NCBI RefSeq assembly: GCF_020073815.1
Contig: NZ_JAIQZJ010000005.1
Location: 124,001-188,000 of the forward strand
DNA length: 64,000 nt
Source: Nocardioides mangrovi
Lineage (GTDB): Bacteria; Actinomycetota; Actinomycetes; Propionibacteriales; Nocardioidaceae
Reading direction: 5' to 3'
Part shown: positions 27,584 to 36,528 of the stretch, piece by piece
Numbering within the stretch: position 1 is the stretch's first letter
Layout: each line of letters opens with the position of its first letter
Notes under the pieces: generated by a model
Database searches by the model: none
Seen by the model: the letters and a program-made list of their open reading frames with translations, nothing else
Told to the model about the DNA's origin: nothing
Program-made: the position numbers and the translations under genes

Positions 27584-28849
27584 ATGAGCGCCGTTGTTGT
27601 AGAGAAGCCGGCCCTGCGCGAGGGCGCCTTCGGCAACGCCCAGGCCCTGTCGTGCCGCGAGTGCGGCCACCAGGTCGAGCTGGGCCCTCACTACGCGTGT
27701 CCGGAGTGCTTCGGCCCGCTGGAGATCGCCTACGAGTTCGGCACCGTCACGCGCGAGCAGATCGAGGCCGGTCCGCGGAACATCTGGCGCTACAAGGCGC
27801 TGCTGCCGGTCCCCGACGACATCGAGTCGAGCCCCAACACCGAGCCCGGCTTCACCCGGCTGCTCAAGGCCGACAACCTCGCGGCGGAGCTCGGCATCAC
27901 GAACCTGTGGGTCAAGGACGACTCGACCAACCCCACCAACTCCTTCAAGGACCGCGTCGTCGCCTGCGCCCTGAGCGCGGCCCGCGAGCTGGGCGCGAAG
28001 GTCTTCGCCTGCCCCTCGACCGGCAACCTCGCCAACGCCGTGGCCGCGGCCGGCGCCCGCGCCGGCATCAAGACCGTCGTCTTCATCCCGAGCAACCTCG
28101 AGCAGCCCAAGCAGGTCAACTCGGCCGTCTTCACCGAGTCGCTGGTCGCCGTCAACGGCAACTACGACGACGTCAACAAGCTGGCCTCCGAGATCGCCGG
28201 CGAGGAGGAGGGCTGGGCGTTCGTCAACGTCAACGTGCGCCCCTTCTACGCCGAGGGCTCCAAGACGCTCGGCTACGAGATCGCCGAGCAGCTCGGCTGG
28301 CGGCTGCCCGACCAGATCGTCATCCCGGTCGCGAGCGGCTCGCAGCTGACCAAGGTGCACAAGGCCTTCCAGGAGCTGATCAAGCTCGGGCTCGTCGAGG
28401 ACAAGCCCTACAAGGTCTTCGGCGCCCAGGCCGAGGGCTGCTCGCCGGTGTCGGTCGCCTACAAGGCCGGTGTCGACGCGATCCGCCCGGTCAAGCCGGA
28501 CACCATCGCCAAGAGCCTCGCGATCGGCAACCCGGCCGACGGGATCTACGTGCTCGACATCTGCAAGCAGACCGGCGGCGCCGTCGAGGACGTCACCGAC
28601 GACGAGATCCGCGCCGGCATCGTGCAGCTCGCGCGCACCGAGGGGATCTTCACCGAGACCGCGGGCGGCACCACCGTCGCGGTCCTCAAGAAGCTCGTCG
28701 AGACGGGTCAGCTGGACCCGACGCTCGAGACGGTCGCGATCAACACCGGCCACGGCCTCAAGACGCTCGACGCCGTCTCCGGCTCGGTCGGCCCCGCCGC
28801 GACCATCGACCCGACGTACGCCGCCTTCGCCGCCACCGGCCTCGCCTGA
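27584..28849 (+). CDS. thrC: Threonine-synthase-like PLP enzyme, possible homocysteine synthase
   Basis: A 421-residue fold-type II PLP enzyme of the threonine synthase family, which acts on O-phosphohomoserine. An N-terminal zinc-ribbon-like motif holds Cys24, Cys27, Cys39 and Cys42. The PLP lysine is Lys122 in TNSFKDR. The start is ATG 27584, 5 bases after AAGGAGG. Earlier in-frame codons fall inside the riboswitch. Control by SAM and a GG-tailed sulfur-carrier gene 22 bases downstream are odd for threonine synthesis. They suggest replacement of phosphate by sulfide from the carrier to give homocysteine (inference). Plain threonine synthase remains possible; family membership is secure. Confidence 0.9.
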   Translation: MSAVVVEKPALREGAFGNAQALSCRECGHQVELGPHYACPECFGPLEIAYEFGTVTREQIEAGPRNIWRYKALLPVPDDIESSPNTEPGFTRLLKADNLAAELGITNLWVKDDSTNPTNSFKDRVVACALSAARELGAKVFACPSTGNLANAVAAAGARAGIKTVVFIPSNLEQPKQVNSAVFTESLVAVNGNYDDVNKLASEIAGEEEGWAFVNVNVRPFYAEGSKTLGYEIAEQLGWRLPDQIVIPVASGSQLTKVHKAFQELIKLGLVEDKPYKVFGAQAEGCSPVSVAYKAGVDAIRPVKPDTIAKSLAIGNPADGIYVLDICKQTGGAVEDVTDDEIRAGIVQLARTEGIFTETAGGTTVAVLKKLVETGQLDPTLETVAINTGHGLKTLDAVSGSVGPAATIDPTYAAFAATGLA

Positions 28850-28871
28850 AACTCGCCTGAAAGAGGAGCTC

Positions 28872-29147
28872 ATGCCCGTCTCCGTCCGGATCCCCACCAT
28901 CCTGCGCACCTACACGGGTGGCGAGTCCGAGGTGTCGGCCGCGGGCGGCACGCTCGCCGAGGTGCTCGACGACCTGGACGCGCACCACGCGGGCATCAAG
29001 GGCCGGATCCTCGACGAGTCCGGCGAGCTGCGCCGCTTCGTCAACGTCTACGTCGGCAACGAGGACGTCCGCTTCCTCGACAACCTCGCCACGCCCACCC
29101 CGGACGGCACCCAGATCTCGGTCATTCCGGCGGTCGCCGGAGGCTGA
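28872..29147 (+). CDS. MoaD/ThiS-family sulfur carrier protein
   Basis: A 91-residue ubiquitin-like protein ending in VAGG, the Gly-Gly tail that is adenylated and turned into a thiocarboxylate in MoaD, ThiS and CysO. It has the family's VSVRIPTILRTYTGGE start and DGTQISVIPAVAGG end. ATG 28872 follows AGAGGAG. It lies 22 bases after the ThrC-like gene under the same SAM riboswitch, with no molybdopterin genes next to it, so a sulfur donor for amino acid synthesis is more likely than a MoaD proper. CysO is the nearest known comparison. Confidence 0.9.
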   Translation: MPVSVRIPTILRTYTGGESEVSAAGGTLAEVLDDLDAHHAGIKGRILDESGELRRFVNVYVGNEDVRFLDNLATPTPDGTQISVIPAVAGG

Positions 29148-29164
29148 ATCGCGTCCGGCGAGAT

Positions 29165-29236
29165 ATGTAACGCGGAGTTATGGGGCCTGCTGAGCCGGCA
29201 CAACGCCTCGGAAGACCCCATAACCCCGCGTTACAT
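29165..29236. terminator. 21-bp-arm hairpin between convergent genes
   Basis: ATGTAACGCGGAGTTATGGGG (29165-29185) pairs with 29216-29236 with a single mismatch in 21; the 30-base loop is unpaired or weakly paired. It lies between the carrier gene and the convergent sigma gene, overlapping the last codons of the latter, and would serve as a two-way terminator. Confidence 0.65.
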
Positions 29237-30436
29237 GTTTGCCCGCCGCGCGACCAGGTGGTCGCGCTCGGCGAGGTTGGCGCACCGGCCGATGGCCTCG
29301 TCGTACGCCGCGAGCGCCTCGTCCGCCCGGCCCGCCCGGGCGAGGAGCTCGGCGCGGACGGCGGGCAGCCGGTGCCCGGGCATGGTGACGCCGTCGAGCG
29401 CGGCCAGACCGGCCTCCGGTCCGGACGCCTCGGCGACGGCGACCGCGCGGTTGAGCCGCACCACGGGTGAGTCGCCGAGGGCGAGCAGCTCGTCGTAGCG
29501 CAGCACGATCCGGTCCCACGCCGTGGCCGCGGCCGTCGGCGCGATCGCGTGCTCGGCGGCCACCAGCGCCTGGAGGAGGTACGGCGCGGGCGGCGCACCC
29601 ACGAGCGGGCGCAGCAGGTCGAGCGCCTCGGTGATCTCCTCGACGCGCCACCGGGTGCGGTCCTGGTCGGGCAGCAGCACGAGCGTGCCGTCGGCCGCGA
29701 TCCGGGCGTCGCGGCGTGAGTGCTGCAGCAGCATCAGCGCCAGCAGCGCGTCGAGCTCGGGGTCGTCGTACGGGAGCACGGTGCGCAGCACCCGCACCAG
29801 CCGGATCGCCTCGCCGGCGAGCTCGGCGCGCACCACGTCCGGGCCCGAGCCGGGTGCGTAGCCGGCCGTGAAGGCGAGGTAGGCGATCGCGGCCACCCCG
29901 GCGACACGGGGGGTGAGCTCGGCCGCGTCAACCGGCACCGCGAAGGACTCGCCGGCCAGCCGCTTGCGGGCCCGGGTCAGCCGGGCCGCCATCGTCGGCG
30001 TCGGGACCAGGAAGAGCCGCGCGACGTCCTCCGTCGAGACGCCGAGCACCAGCCGCAGGGTCAGCGCGGCCGCCGACTCCGCCGCCAATGACGGATGGGC
30101 GCAGAGCAGCACCAGGCGCAGGCGCTCGTCGAGCGCGATGGTGCCGTCGTCGGCGAGCACGCGTGCGGCCTCCTCCTGCAGCGACGACTCCACGGCGAGC
30201 AGCGGCAGCTTGCGGGCCGCGACCGCCTCGGCGCGCAGCCGGTCGACGATCCGCCGCCGGGCGGCGGTGAGCAGCCACGCCGGTGGGTTGCCGGGGACGG
30301 CGTCCCAGGTCCGGGCCGCCGCCTCGAACGCGTCGGCCAGGCCGTCCTCGGCCAGGTCGAGACGTCGGTACTGCGCGACGAGCAGGGCCAGCAGCCGGCC
30401 CCACTCCTCGCGCAGCAGCCGCTCGAGCGGGGTCAG
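29231..30436 (-). CDS. ECF-type sigma factor with DUF6596-like C-terminus
   Basis: A 401-residue sigma factor. Region 2 is seen in YRRLDLAEDGLADAFEAAARTW and TAARRRIVDRLRAEA. Region 4 is seen in LVLGVSTEDVARLFLVPTPTMAARLTRARKRL. A long C-terminal extension (about residues 185-400) contains helical repeat-like sequence, including ALVAAEHAIAPTAAATAW. Such factors usually sit next to YCII proteins, as here. No ATG, GTG or TTG suits the N-terminus; a CTG at 30436 overlapping the YCII stop as CTGA gives LTPLERLLREEW and is the best start. Confidence 0.86.
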   Translation of the reverse strand: MTPLERLLREEWGRLLALLVAQYRRLDLAEDGLADAFEAAARTWDAVPGNPPAWLLTAARRRIVDRLRAEAVAARKLPLLAVESSLQEEAARVLADDGTIALDERLRLVLLCAHPSLAAESAAALTLRLVLGVSTEDVARLFLVPTPTMAARLTRARKRLAGESFAVPVDAAELTPRVAGVAAIAYLAFTAGYAPGSGPDVVRAELAGEAIRLVRVLRTVLPYDDPELDALLALMLLQHSRRDARIAADGTLVLLPDQDRTRWRVEEITEALDLLRPLVGAPPAPYLLQALVAAEHAIAPTAAATAWDRIVLRYDELLALGDSPVVRLNRAVAVAEASGPEAGLAALDGVTMPGHRLPAVRAELLARAGRADEALAAYDEAIGRCANLAERDHLVARRANM

Positions 30437-30783
30437 ACCTCGACCTCGAGCGTGGGCCGGACCTCGATCGTGTACTCCTCCGGCAGCAGCCGGGCGGCCG
30501 CGAGCGCGTCCGCGAGCGTCGGTACGTCGATGAGGTAGAAGCCGCCGAGCTGCTCGACGGTCTCGGCGTACGGGCCCTCGGTGACGGCGCGCTCGGGGCC
30601 GGGTCGCACGGTGCGTGCGGCCCCGGGCTCGTGGAGCGCGTCGCCGGCCAGGATCGAGCCGCGCTCGCGGACCGCGCCGGAGAAGGCGCGGTAGTCCGCG
30701 AACGCGCGCTCCCGCTCCGCGTCGTCGAGGGCCTCCCACCTCGCGAAGTGGTCGTCCTCGGTGAGGAGCACGAGGAACCTCAC
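30433..30783 (-). CDS. YCII-related (DGPF) protein
   Basis: A 116-residue YCII/DGPF-domain protein with MRFLVLLTEDD at the start and EGPYAETVEQLGGFYLIDV in the middle. Small YCII proteins share a ferredoxin-like fold with a His-Asp pair; their reaction is unknown, but genes like this regularly precede sigma genes of the type found next. The GTG start at 30783 overlaps the stop of the upstream YCII gene as GTGA, and its own TGA overlaps the presumed CTG of the sigma gene. Confidence 0.86.
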   Translation of the reverse strand: MRFLVLLTEDDHFARWEALDDAERERAFADYRAFSGAVRERGSILAGDALHEPGAARTVRPGPERAVTEGPYAETVEQLGGFYLIDVPTLADALAAARLLPEEYTIEVRPTLEVEV

Positions 30784-31148
30784 GCGTCGGGCCCGTCCCC
30801 GCCGCCGACGGCCGCGCGCACCTCGACCACGCCCTCGGCGCCGGCGAGGTGGCCGGCGACCTCGAGCAGGTCGTCGAGGTCGTCGCTCTCGACGACGTAG
30901 TAGCCGGTCAGCTGCTCGACGGTCTCGGCGTACGGGCCGGTGGTGACGGTGATGCCGCTGTCGCTGCGGCGGACCACGTGGGCCTCGCGGGAGTGGGTGA
31001 GCTCGGCGCCACCGGTGACCTGGTGACCGCGCTCGGCGAGCATGCGGGCGAACTCCCCGTGCCGGGCGTACATGGCGGAACGGGCCTCCTCGGAGGCGTT
31101 CTCCCAGGTGGCTTCGTCCCCGGGCAGGAGCACGACGTACGTCGTCAT
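30780..31148 (-). CDS. YCII-related (DGPF) protein, second copy
   Basis: A 122-residue paralogue of the next gene: MTTYVVLLPGDEATWENASE, then TGPYAETVEQLTGYYVVESDD. The ATG at 31148 is used; the frame is open further upstream, but only this start matches the family. It is the first gene of a three-gene minus-strand unit in which every junction is a 4-base overlap. Duplicated YCII proteins feeding one sigma factor may act as a pair. Confidence 0.85.
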   Translation of the reverse strand: MTTYVVLLPGDEATWENASEEARSAMYARHGEFARMLAERGHQVTGGAELTHSREAHVVRRSDSGITVTTGPYAETVEQLTGYYVVESDDLDDLLEVAGHLAGAEGVVEVRAAVGGGDGPDA

Positions 31149-31225
31149 GGTGGTGTCCTCTCGTGTGCTGGTGAGTCTGTCACCGCGATGACGGGCGGGC
31201 CCCGGTGAAATCGACAGGCGATCCC

Positions 31226-31274
31226 TTGACACCGCAACCGGCAGGTCCCAGAGTGAGCAGTGGGAACGCTCCCA
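31226..31274 (+). promoter_or_regulatory. Promoter with LacI/CebR-like operator
   Basis: TTGACA (31226-31231), a weak -10 CAGAGT (31249-31254) and then TGGGAACGCTCCCA (31261-31274), one base off a perfect palindrome and close to the CebR-type operator TGGGAGCGCTCCCA. It points toward the lacI-like gene 188 bases downstream. The rest of 31149-31461 contains only a short Arg/Ala/Gly-rich open frame from a GTG at 31294, which I do not support as a gene, and a hairpin. Confidence 0.55.
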
Positions 31275-31374
31275 CATCCACGGACGAACGAGGGGTGGAC
31301 CGCGTGATGGCCTCGCAGTCCCGTGGGGGAGCACCCGCCCGCAGCAGCGGTTGCGCGGCGGGACCCTGCGTGCG

Positions 31375-31409
31375 GCGGGCCCGGGAACTCCTCGACGTCC
31401 CGGGCCCGC
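31375..31409 (+). terminator. 12-bp-arm hairpin before the lacI-like gene
   Basis: GCGGGCCCGGGA (31375-31386) pairs perfectly with TCCCGGGCCCGC (31398-31409); loop 11 bases. It falls between the operator at 31261 and the LacI start, so it may end a short leader transcript. Confidence 0.55.
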
Positions 31410-31461
31410 CGTTCGGTCCCACTGCGGCCGTTCCCGGTCGGCAGCCCGCCATACTGACGCC

Positions 31462-32484
31462 ATGACGCGCCCGCCACGGACCCGCCCGACGCTCGAGGAG
31501 GTCGCCGCCCGGGCGGGCGTCGGCCGAGGCACCGCCTCGCGCGTCATCAACGGCGGCGACAAGGTCTCCGCGCGGGCCCGCCAGGCCGTCGAGGAGGCGA
31601 TCGAGGAGCTCGGCTACGTGCCCAACGCCGCGGCCCGCGCCCTGGTCACCCGCCGCACCAACACCGTCGCGCTGGTCATCGCGGAGTCGGAGGAGCGGGT
31701 CTTCGGCGAGCCCTTCTTCGCCGGCACCATCCGCGGCATCGGCACCGCGCTCAACGAGGCCGACCGCCAGCTGGTGCTGCTCTTCGCCCAGGCCTCGGCC
31801 CGGCGCGGCGACCTCGAGCAGTACCTCACCCGCCAGCACGTCGACGGCGTCCTCCTGCTCTCGCTGCACGACGACGACGAGCTCCCCGACCGGATCCGCG
31901 CGCACGGCCTGCCCGTCGTCGTCGGCGGCCGGCCGAGCGGTGGCAGCGCTGTCGGCTACGTCGACGTCGACAACGTCCAGGGCGCCGAGCTCGCGGTCGC
32001 CCACCTCGTCGAGCGCGGCCGGCAGCGGATCGCCACCATCGCCGGCCCGGCCGACATGGTCGCCGGCAGCTCGCGCCTGCAGGGGTACGTCGAGGGTCTG
32101 GCCGCGGCCGACCGCACGCTCGACGAGCGGCTCGTGGCGCGCGGCGACTTCGGCCAGGCGAGCGGCGAGCAGGCGATGCACGCCCTCCTCGACCGCGTGC
32201 CCGACCTCGACGCGGTCTTCTGCGCCAACGACCTGATGGCCGCGGGTGCGCTGCGGGCGCTCTCCGACGCCGGTCGCCGGGTGCCCGAGGACGTCGCCGT
32301 GGTCGGCTTCGAGGACGCCCCGATCGCCGCCTCGACCACCCCGCCGCTGACCACCGTGCACCAGTCGCCGGAGGACATGGGCCGGGCGATGGTCGAGATG
32401 CTGCTCGCCTCCTCGACGGTGCCCGCCGAGGCTCCCGCGGGGAGGATGCTGAGCACGCACCTGGTGGTCCGGGCCACCACCTGA
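31462..32484 (+). CDS. LacI family regulator
   Basis: A 340-residue regulator. The HTH and hinge helix read TLEEVAARAGVGRGTASRVINGGDKVSARARQAVEEAI (about residues 10-47), and the periplasmic-binding-like sensor domain follows, ending in PPLTTVHQSPEDMGRAMVEML. It is close in type to sugar repressors such as CebR. ATG at 31462 is used; upstream in-frame sequence lacks similarity. An operator of CebR type lies 188 bases upstream, consistent with autoregulation. No sugar transporter or glycosidase adjoins, so its regulon must lie elsewhere or has been lost. Confidence 0.9.
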   Translation: MTRPPRTRPTLEEVAARAGVGRGTASRVINGGDKVSARARQAVEEAIEELGYVPNAAARALVTRRTNTVALVIAESEERVFGEPFFAGTIRGIGTALNEADRQLVLLFAQASARRGDLEQYLTRQHVDGVLLLSLHDDDELPDRIRAHGLPVVVGGRPSGGSAVGYVDVDNVQGAELAVAHLVERGRQRIATIAGPADMVAGSSRLQGYVEGLAAADRTLDERLVARGDFGQASGEQAMHALLDRVPDLDAVFCANDLMAAGALRALSDAGRRVPEDVAVVGFEDAPIAASTTPPLTTVHQSPEDMGRAMVEMLLASSTVPAEAPAGRMLSTHLVVRATT

Positions 32485-32491
32485 ACCGCCC

Positions 32492-32519
32492 CTGTCCGCA
32501 CGCCCGCGGACAGTAGGGT
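32492..32519 (+). promoter_or_regulatory. Terminator hairpin merged with -10 box of the ATP-grasp gene
   Basis: CTGTCCGC (32492-32499) pairs with GCGGACAG (32506-32513), directly followed by TAGGGT (32514-32519), 6 bases before the ATG at 32526. The stem would end the lacI-like transcript and the box would start a leaderless ATP-grasp transcript. Confidence 0.5.
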
Positions 32520-32525
32520 CACGCC

Positions 32526-33398
32526 ATGACCTCGCGCCCGCTCGTCCTCCTGGCGACCTGTCAGTGGTTCCCGGAGGGCGAGCCCGGGCACGCGGCGCTC
32601 GACGCGGCCCTCGACGCGCGCGGCCTCGACAGCCGGTGGGCCTGCTGGGACGACGAGGGCGTCGACTGGGCCGAGGCCGACGTCGTCGCCGTGCGCTCGA
32701 CGTGGGACTACGACGGCCGGGTCGGGGAGTTCCTGGGCTGGGCCTCCGGGATCGGGCCGGCGCTGCTCAACGGCGTCGAGGCGTTCCGCTGGAACACCGA
32801 CAAGCGCTACCTCCTCGACCTGCACGCGGCTGCCCTCCCGGTGGTGCCGACGCGGGCCGCCGACACCGTGCTCGAGGTGCGTGCCGCGGCCCGCGAGCTC
32901 GGACTCTCCGTGGTCAAGCCGCGGGTGGGCGCGGGCGGCCGCGGTCTCGCGGTCATCGACGCCCCGCTCGCGTGGGAGCCCGGCCCGGCCTCGGTCGGCC
33001 CGTGGATCGTCCAGCCGCTGGTGGAGTCGATCCACCACGACGGTGAGTCGTCGGTCTTCGTCTTCGCCGGCCGTCCCGTCTCCCAGGTCGACAAGCTGCC
33101 GAGCACCACCGACATCCGGGTCCACGAGCAGTTCGGCGGGACCTCGCGCCCGGTCACCCTCGACCCGCAGGCGGCCCGGCTGGCCGCCGAGGCGGTCGCG
33201 GTGACCACCGAGCTGCTCGGCACCGAGATCGTCTACGCACGGGTCGACCTGATGCGCCACCACGGCCGCCTGGTCGTCAGCGAGATCGAGGTGACCGAGC
33301 CGGGGCTCTACCTCGACGTACGACCGCAGAACGCCGAGCCCTTCGCCGACGCCGTCCTGACCATCGTCGAGCGGGCCGGGCGGCGCTTGCACTCGTAG
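32526..33398 (+). CDS. ATP-grasp domain protein (RimK/glutathione-synthetase-like)
   Basis: A 290-residue protein with an N-terminal Rossmann-like part containing VRSTWDYDGRVGEFLGW and an ATP-grasp fold: VVKPRVGAGGRGL, then WIVQPLVESIHHDGESSVFVF, then VYARVDLMRHHGRLVVSEIEVTEPGLYLD with the Mg ligands Asp/Glu. Such enzymes ligate a carboxylate to an amine or thiol via acyl phosphate. The substrate is unknown. It stands alone, with a leaderless-type promoter. Its last codons contain the left half of the first CIRCE box of groEL. Confidence 0.85.
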   Translation: MTSRPLVLLATCQWFPEGEPGHAALDAALDARGLDSRWACWDDEGVDWAEADVVAVRSTWDYDGRVGEFLGWASGIGPALLNGVEAFRWNTDKRYLLDLHAAALPVVPTRAADTVLEVRAAARELGLSVVKPRVGAGGRGLAVIDAPLAWEPGPASVGPWIVQPLVESIHHDGESSVFVFAGRPVSQVDKLPSTTDIRVHEQFGGTSRPVTLDPQAARLAAEAVAVTTELLGTEIVYARVDLMRHHGRLVVSEIEVTEPGLYLDVRPQNAEPFADAVLTIVERAGRRLHS

Positions 33399-33412
33399 GG
33401 GTCGAGTGCTAA
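33386..33412. promoter_or_regulatory. First CIRCE (HrcA) operator
   Basis: CTTGCACTC-N9-GAGTGCTAA. The canonical form is TTAGCACTC-N9-GAGTGCTAA. The left half lies within the last codons of the ATP-grasp gene. Confidence 0.8.
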
Positions 33413-33420
33413 ACATGACG

Positions 33421-33447
33421 CTGGCACTCTCGCCATGAGAGTGACAA
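33421..33447. promoter_or_regulatory. Second CIRCE (HrcA) operator
   Basis: CTGGCACTC-N9-GAGTGACAA, 8 bases after the first. Together the two sites give HrcA dual control of groEL. Confidence 0.85.
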
Positions 33448-33466
33448 CCCGGTACGGCGACGTTGA

Positions 33467-35206
<1,740 letters not shown>

Positions 35207-35230
35207 GCACCCCCGCTCCCTAGCACCACC

Positions 35231-35267
35231 CGAACGGCCCCGGTCCCCTGCGGACCGGGGCCGTTCG
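35231..35267 (+). terminator. groEL terminator
   Basis: A perfect 16-bp stem, CGAACGGCCCCGGTCC (35231-35246) with 35252-35267, 5-base loop, 25 bases after the groEL stop. Confidence 0.85.
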
Positions 35268-35327
35268 TCGTACCTGACCGAGTGGTCGCGATCCGGGCCG
35301 ATCCACGACCATCCCGTCAGGTACGAC
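35267..35327. repeat. Second inverted repeat behind groEL
   Basis: GTCGTACCTGAC (35267-35278) pairs perfectly with GTCAGGTACGAC (35316-35327), and the inward bases CGAGTGGTCG/CGACCATCCC are mostly complementary too. It lies before the ECF sigma gene and may be part of its control region or another extragenic palindrome. Confidence 0.55.
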
Positions 35328-35389
35328 GGCATCGGGTGGTCGAGGCGGTCGCCGTACGTCCGTGACCCGGGCTGTGTGAGGCTGGAGCC

Positions 35390-35887
35390 GTGGACGAGAG
35401 CCGACGAGATCGCTTCGAGGAGATCGCGCCGGGACTGGTCGAGCCGCTGCGCCGCTACCTGGCCCGGCGGACCGATCCGGACACCGCCGAGGACGTCCTG
35501 GCCGAGACGCTGCTGGTCTGCTGGCGTCGGGTGACCGAGCTGCCGGACGAGCCGCTGCCGTGGGCGTACGGCGTCGCGCGCAACTGCCTGCGCAACGCCG
35601 AACGGTCCGCGCGGCGGCAGGGTCGGGCCGCCGCCCGGCTCGCGGCCCAGCCGGTCGATCCCGGGCCGCCGGAGGCGGTCGAGGTGCACGTCGCGCTCGG
35701 CCGGCTGCGCGCCGAGGACGCCGAGCTGCTGCGACTCTGGGCCTGGGAGCGGCTCGAGCCGCGGGAGATCGCCGAGGTGCTCGAGACGACCCCCAACGCC
35801 GTCAGCGTCCGGCTGACCCGGGCGCGCGCCAAGCTCCGCGACGAGCTGCGAAAGAGCAGCGCCCGTGCCGGACATGAGCAGGCATGA
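35390..35887 (+). CDS. ECF sigma factor (sigma-70 family)
   Basis: A 165-residue ECF sigma factor with region 2 (RTDPDTAEDVLAETLLVCWRRVTELPDEPLPWAYGVARNCLRN) and region 4 (LWAWERLEPREIAEVLETTPNAVSVRLTRARAKLRDEL). The GTG start at 35390 is used. The stop overlaps the next gene, a membrane protein in the usual place of an anti-sigma factor, by 4 bases. What activates it, and whether it drives the molybdenum-hydroxylase genes that follow, cannot be told from sequence. Confidence 0.9.
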   Translation: MDESRRDRFEEIAPGLVEPLRRYLARRTDPDTAEDVLAETLLVCWRRVTELPDEPLPWAYGVARNCLRNAERSARRQGRAAARLAAQPVDPGPPEAVEVHVALGRLRAEDAELLRLWAWERLEPREIAEVLETTPNAVSVRLTRARAKLRDELRKSSARAGHEQA

Positions 35888-36528
35888 CCGACCCCGTGAA
35901 CGACCCCGTCGATGACGAGCTCCGCGACCGCCTCCGCGCGGCCGACCCGGCCCGCGACCTGCCGGTCGAGGAACCGGCCCGGGTCGAGGCGCTGCTCCAG
36001 GACGTGATGGCGACCGAGCTGACCAGCGAGAACCGCGCCACCGGCACCCGGGGTCGCGGCACCCTCACCTGGCTGGTCGCGGCGGCCGCACTCGTGGTGA
36101 TCGCCGGCATCGGCGTCTTCGCCCTGGTCGGCCACGGCGACGACCCCGCCGCGCCGCCGACCGCGGCCGACGCGCAGACCGTGACCGACCTCGCGGTCCC
36201 CTCGGCCAGCGCCGCGGACGGTCGTTGCATGGTCCCCGACGCCGAGGTGCTCCGCGGCCTGCCGGTCGCCTTCGACGGCACCGTCACCGCGGTCACCGAC
36301 CAGATGGTCACCCTCGACGTCACCCACTGGTACGCCGGCACCGAGACCGACCTGGCCCGCGTGGTGGCCCCCGCCGAGGAGCTGTCCCAGCTCCTGGTGT
36401 CGGTCGACTTCCGCGCCGGGCAGCGCTACCTGGTCGCGGCCCAGGGCGGGAAGGTCGCGGTCTGCGGCCTCAGCGGCCCCTACTCCCCGCAGCTCGCCGT
36501 GCTCTACGACGAGGCGTTCCCGGGCTGA
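35884..36528 (+). CDS. Single-pass membrane protein, candidate anti-sigma factor
   Basis: A 214-residue protein: an acidic cytoplasmic N-terminus (about 58 residues), one membrane helix (residues 60-83) and an exported C-terminal domain of about 120 residues with two Cys (MVPDAE context and VAVCGLSG). ATGA overlap with the ECF sigma gene makes an anti-sigma role likely, but no zinc-binding HxxxCxxC anti-sigma motif is present. The next gene starts at its last base (TGATG). Confidence 0.8.
   Translation: MTDPVNDPVDDELRDRLRAADPARDLPVEEPARVEALLQDVMATELTSENRATGTRGRGTLTWLVAAAALVVIAGIGVFALVGHGDDPAAPPTAADAQTVTDLAVPSASAADGRCMVPDAEVLRGLPVAFDGTVTAVTDQMVTLDVTHWYAGTETDLARVVAPAEELSQLLVSVDFRAGQRYLVAAQGGKVAVCGLSGPYSPQLAVLYDEAFPG

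Noticed and set aside
31294..31461. Small gene between the operator and the LacI gene
   Set aside because: Arg/Ala/Gly/Pro-rich, no similarity I recognise, interrupted by a strong hairpin; more likely leader or remnant sequence.
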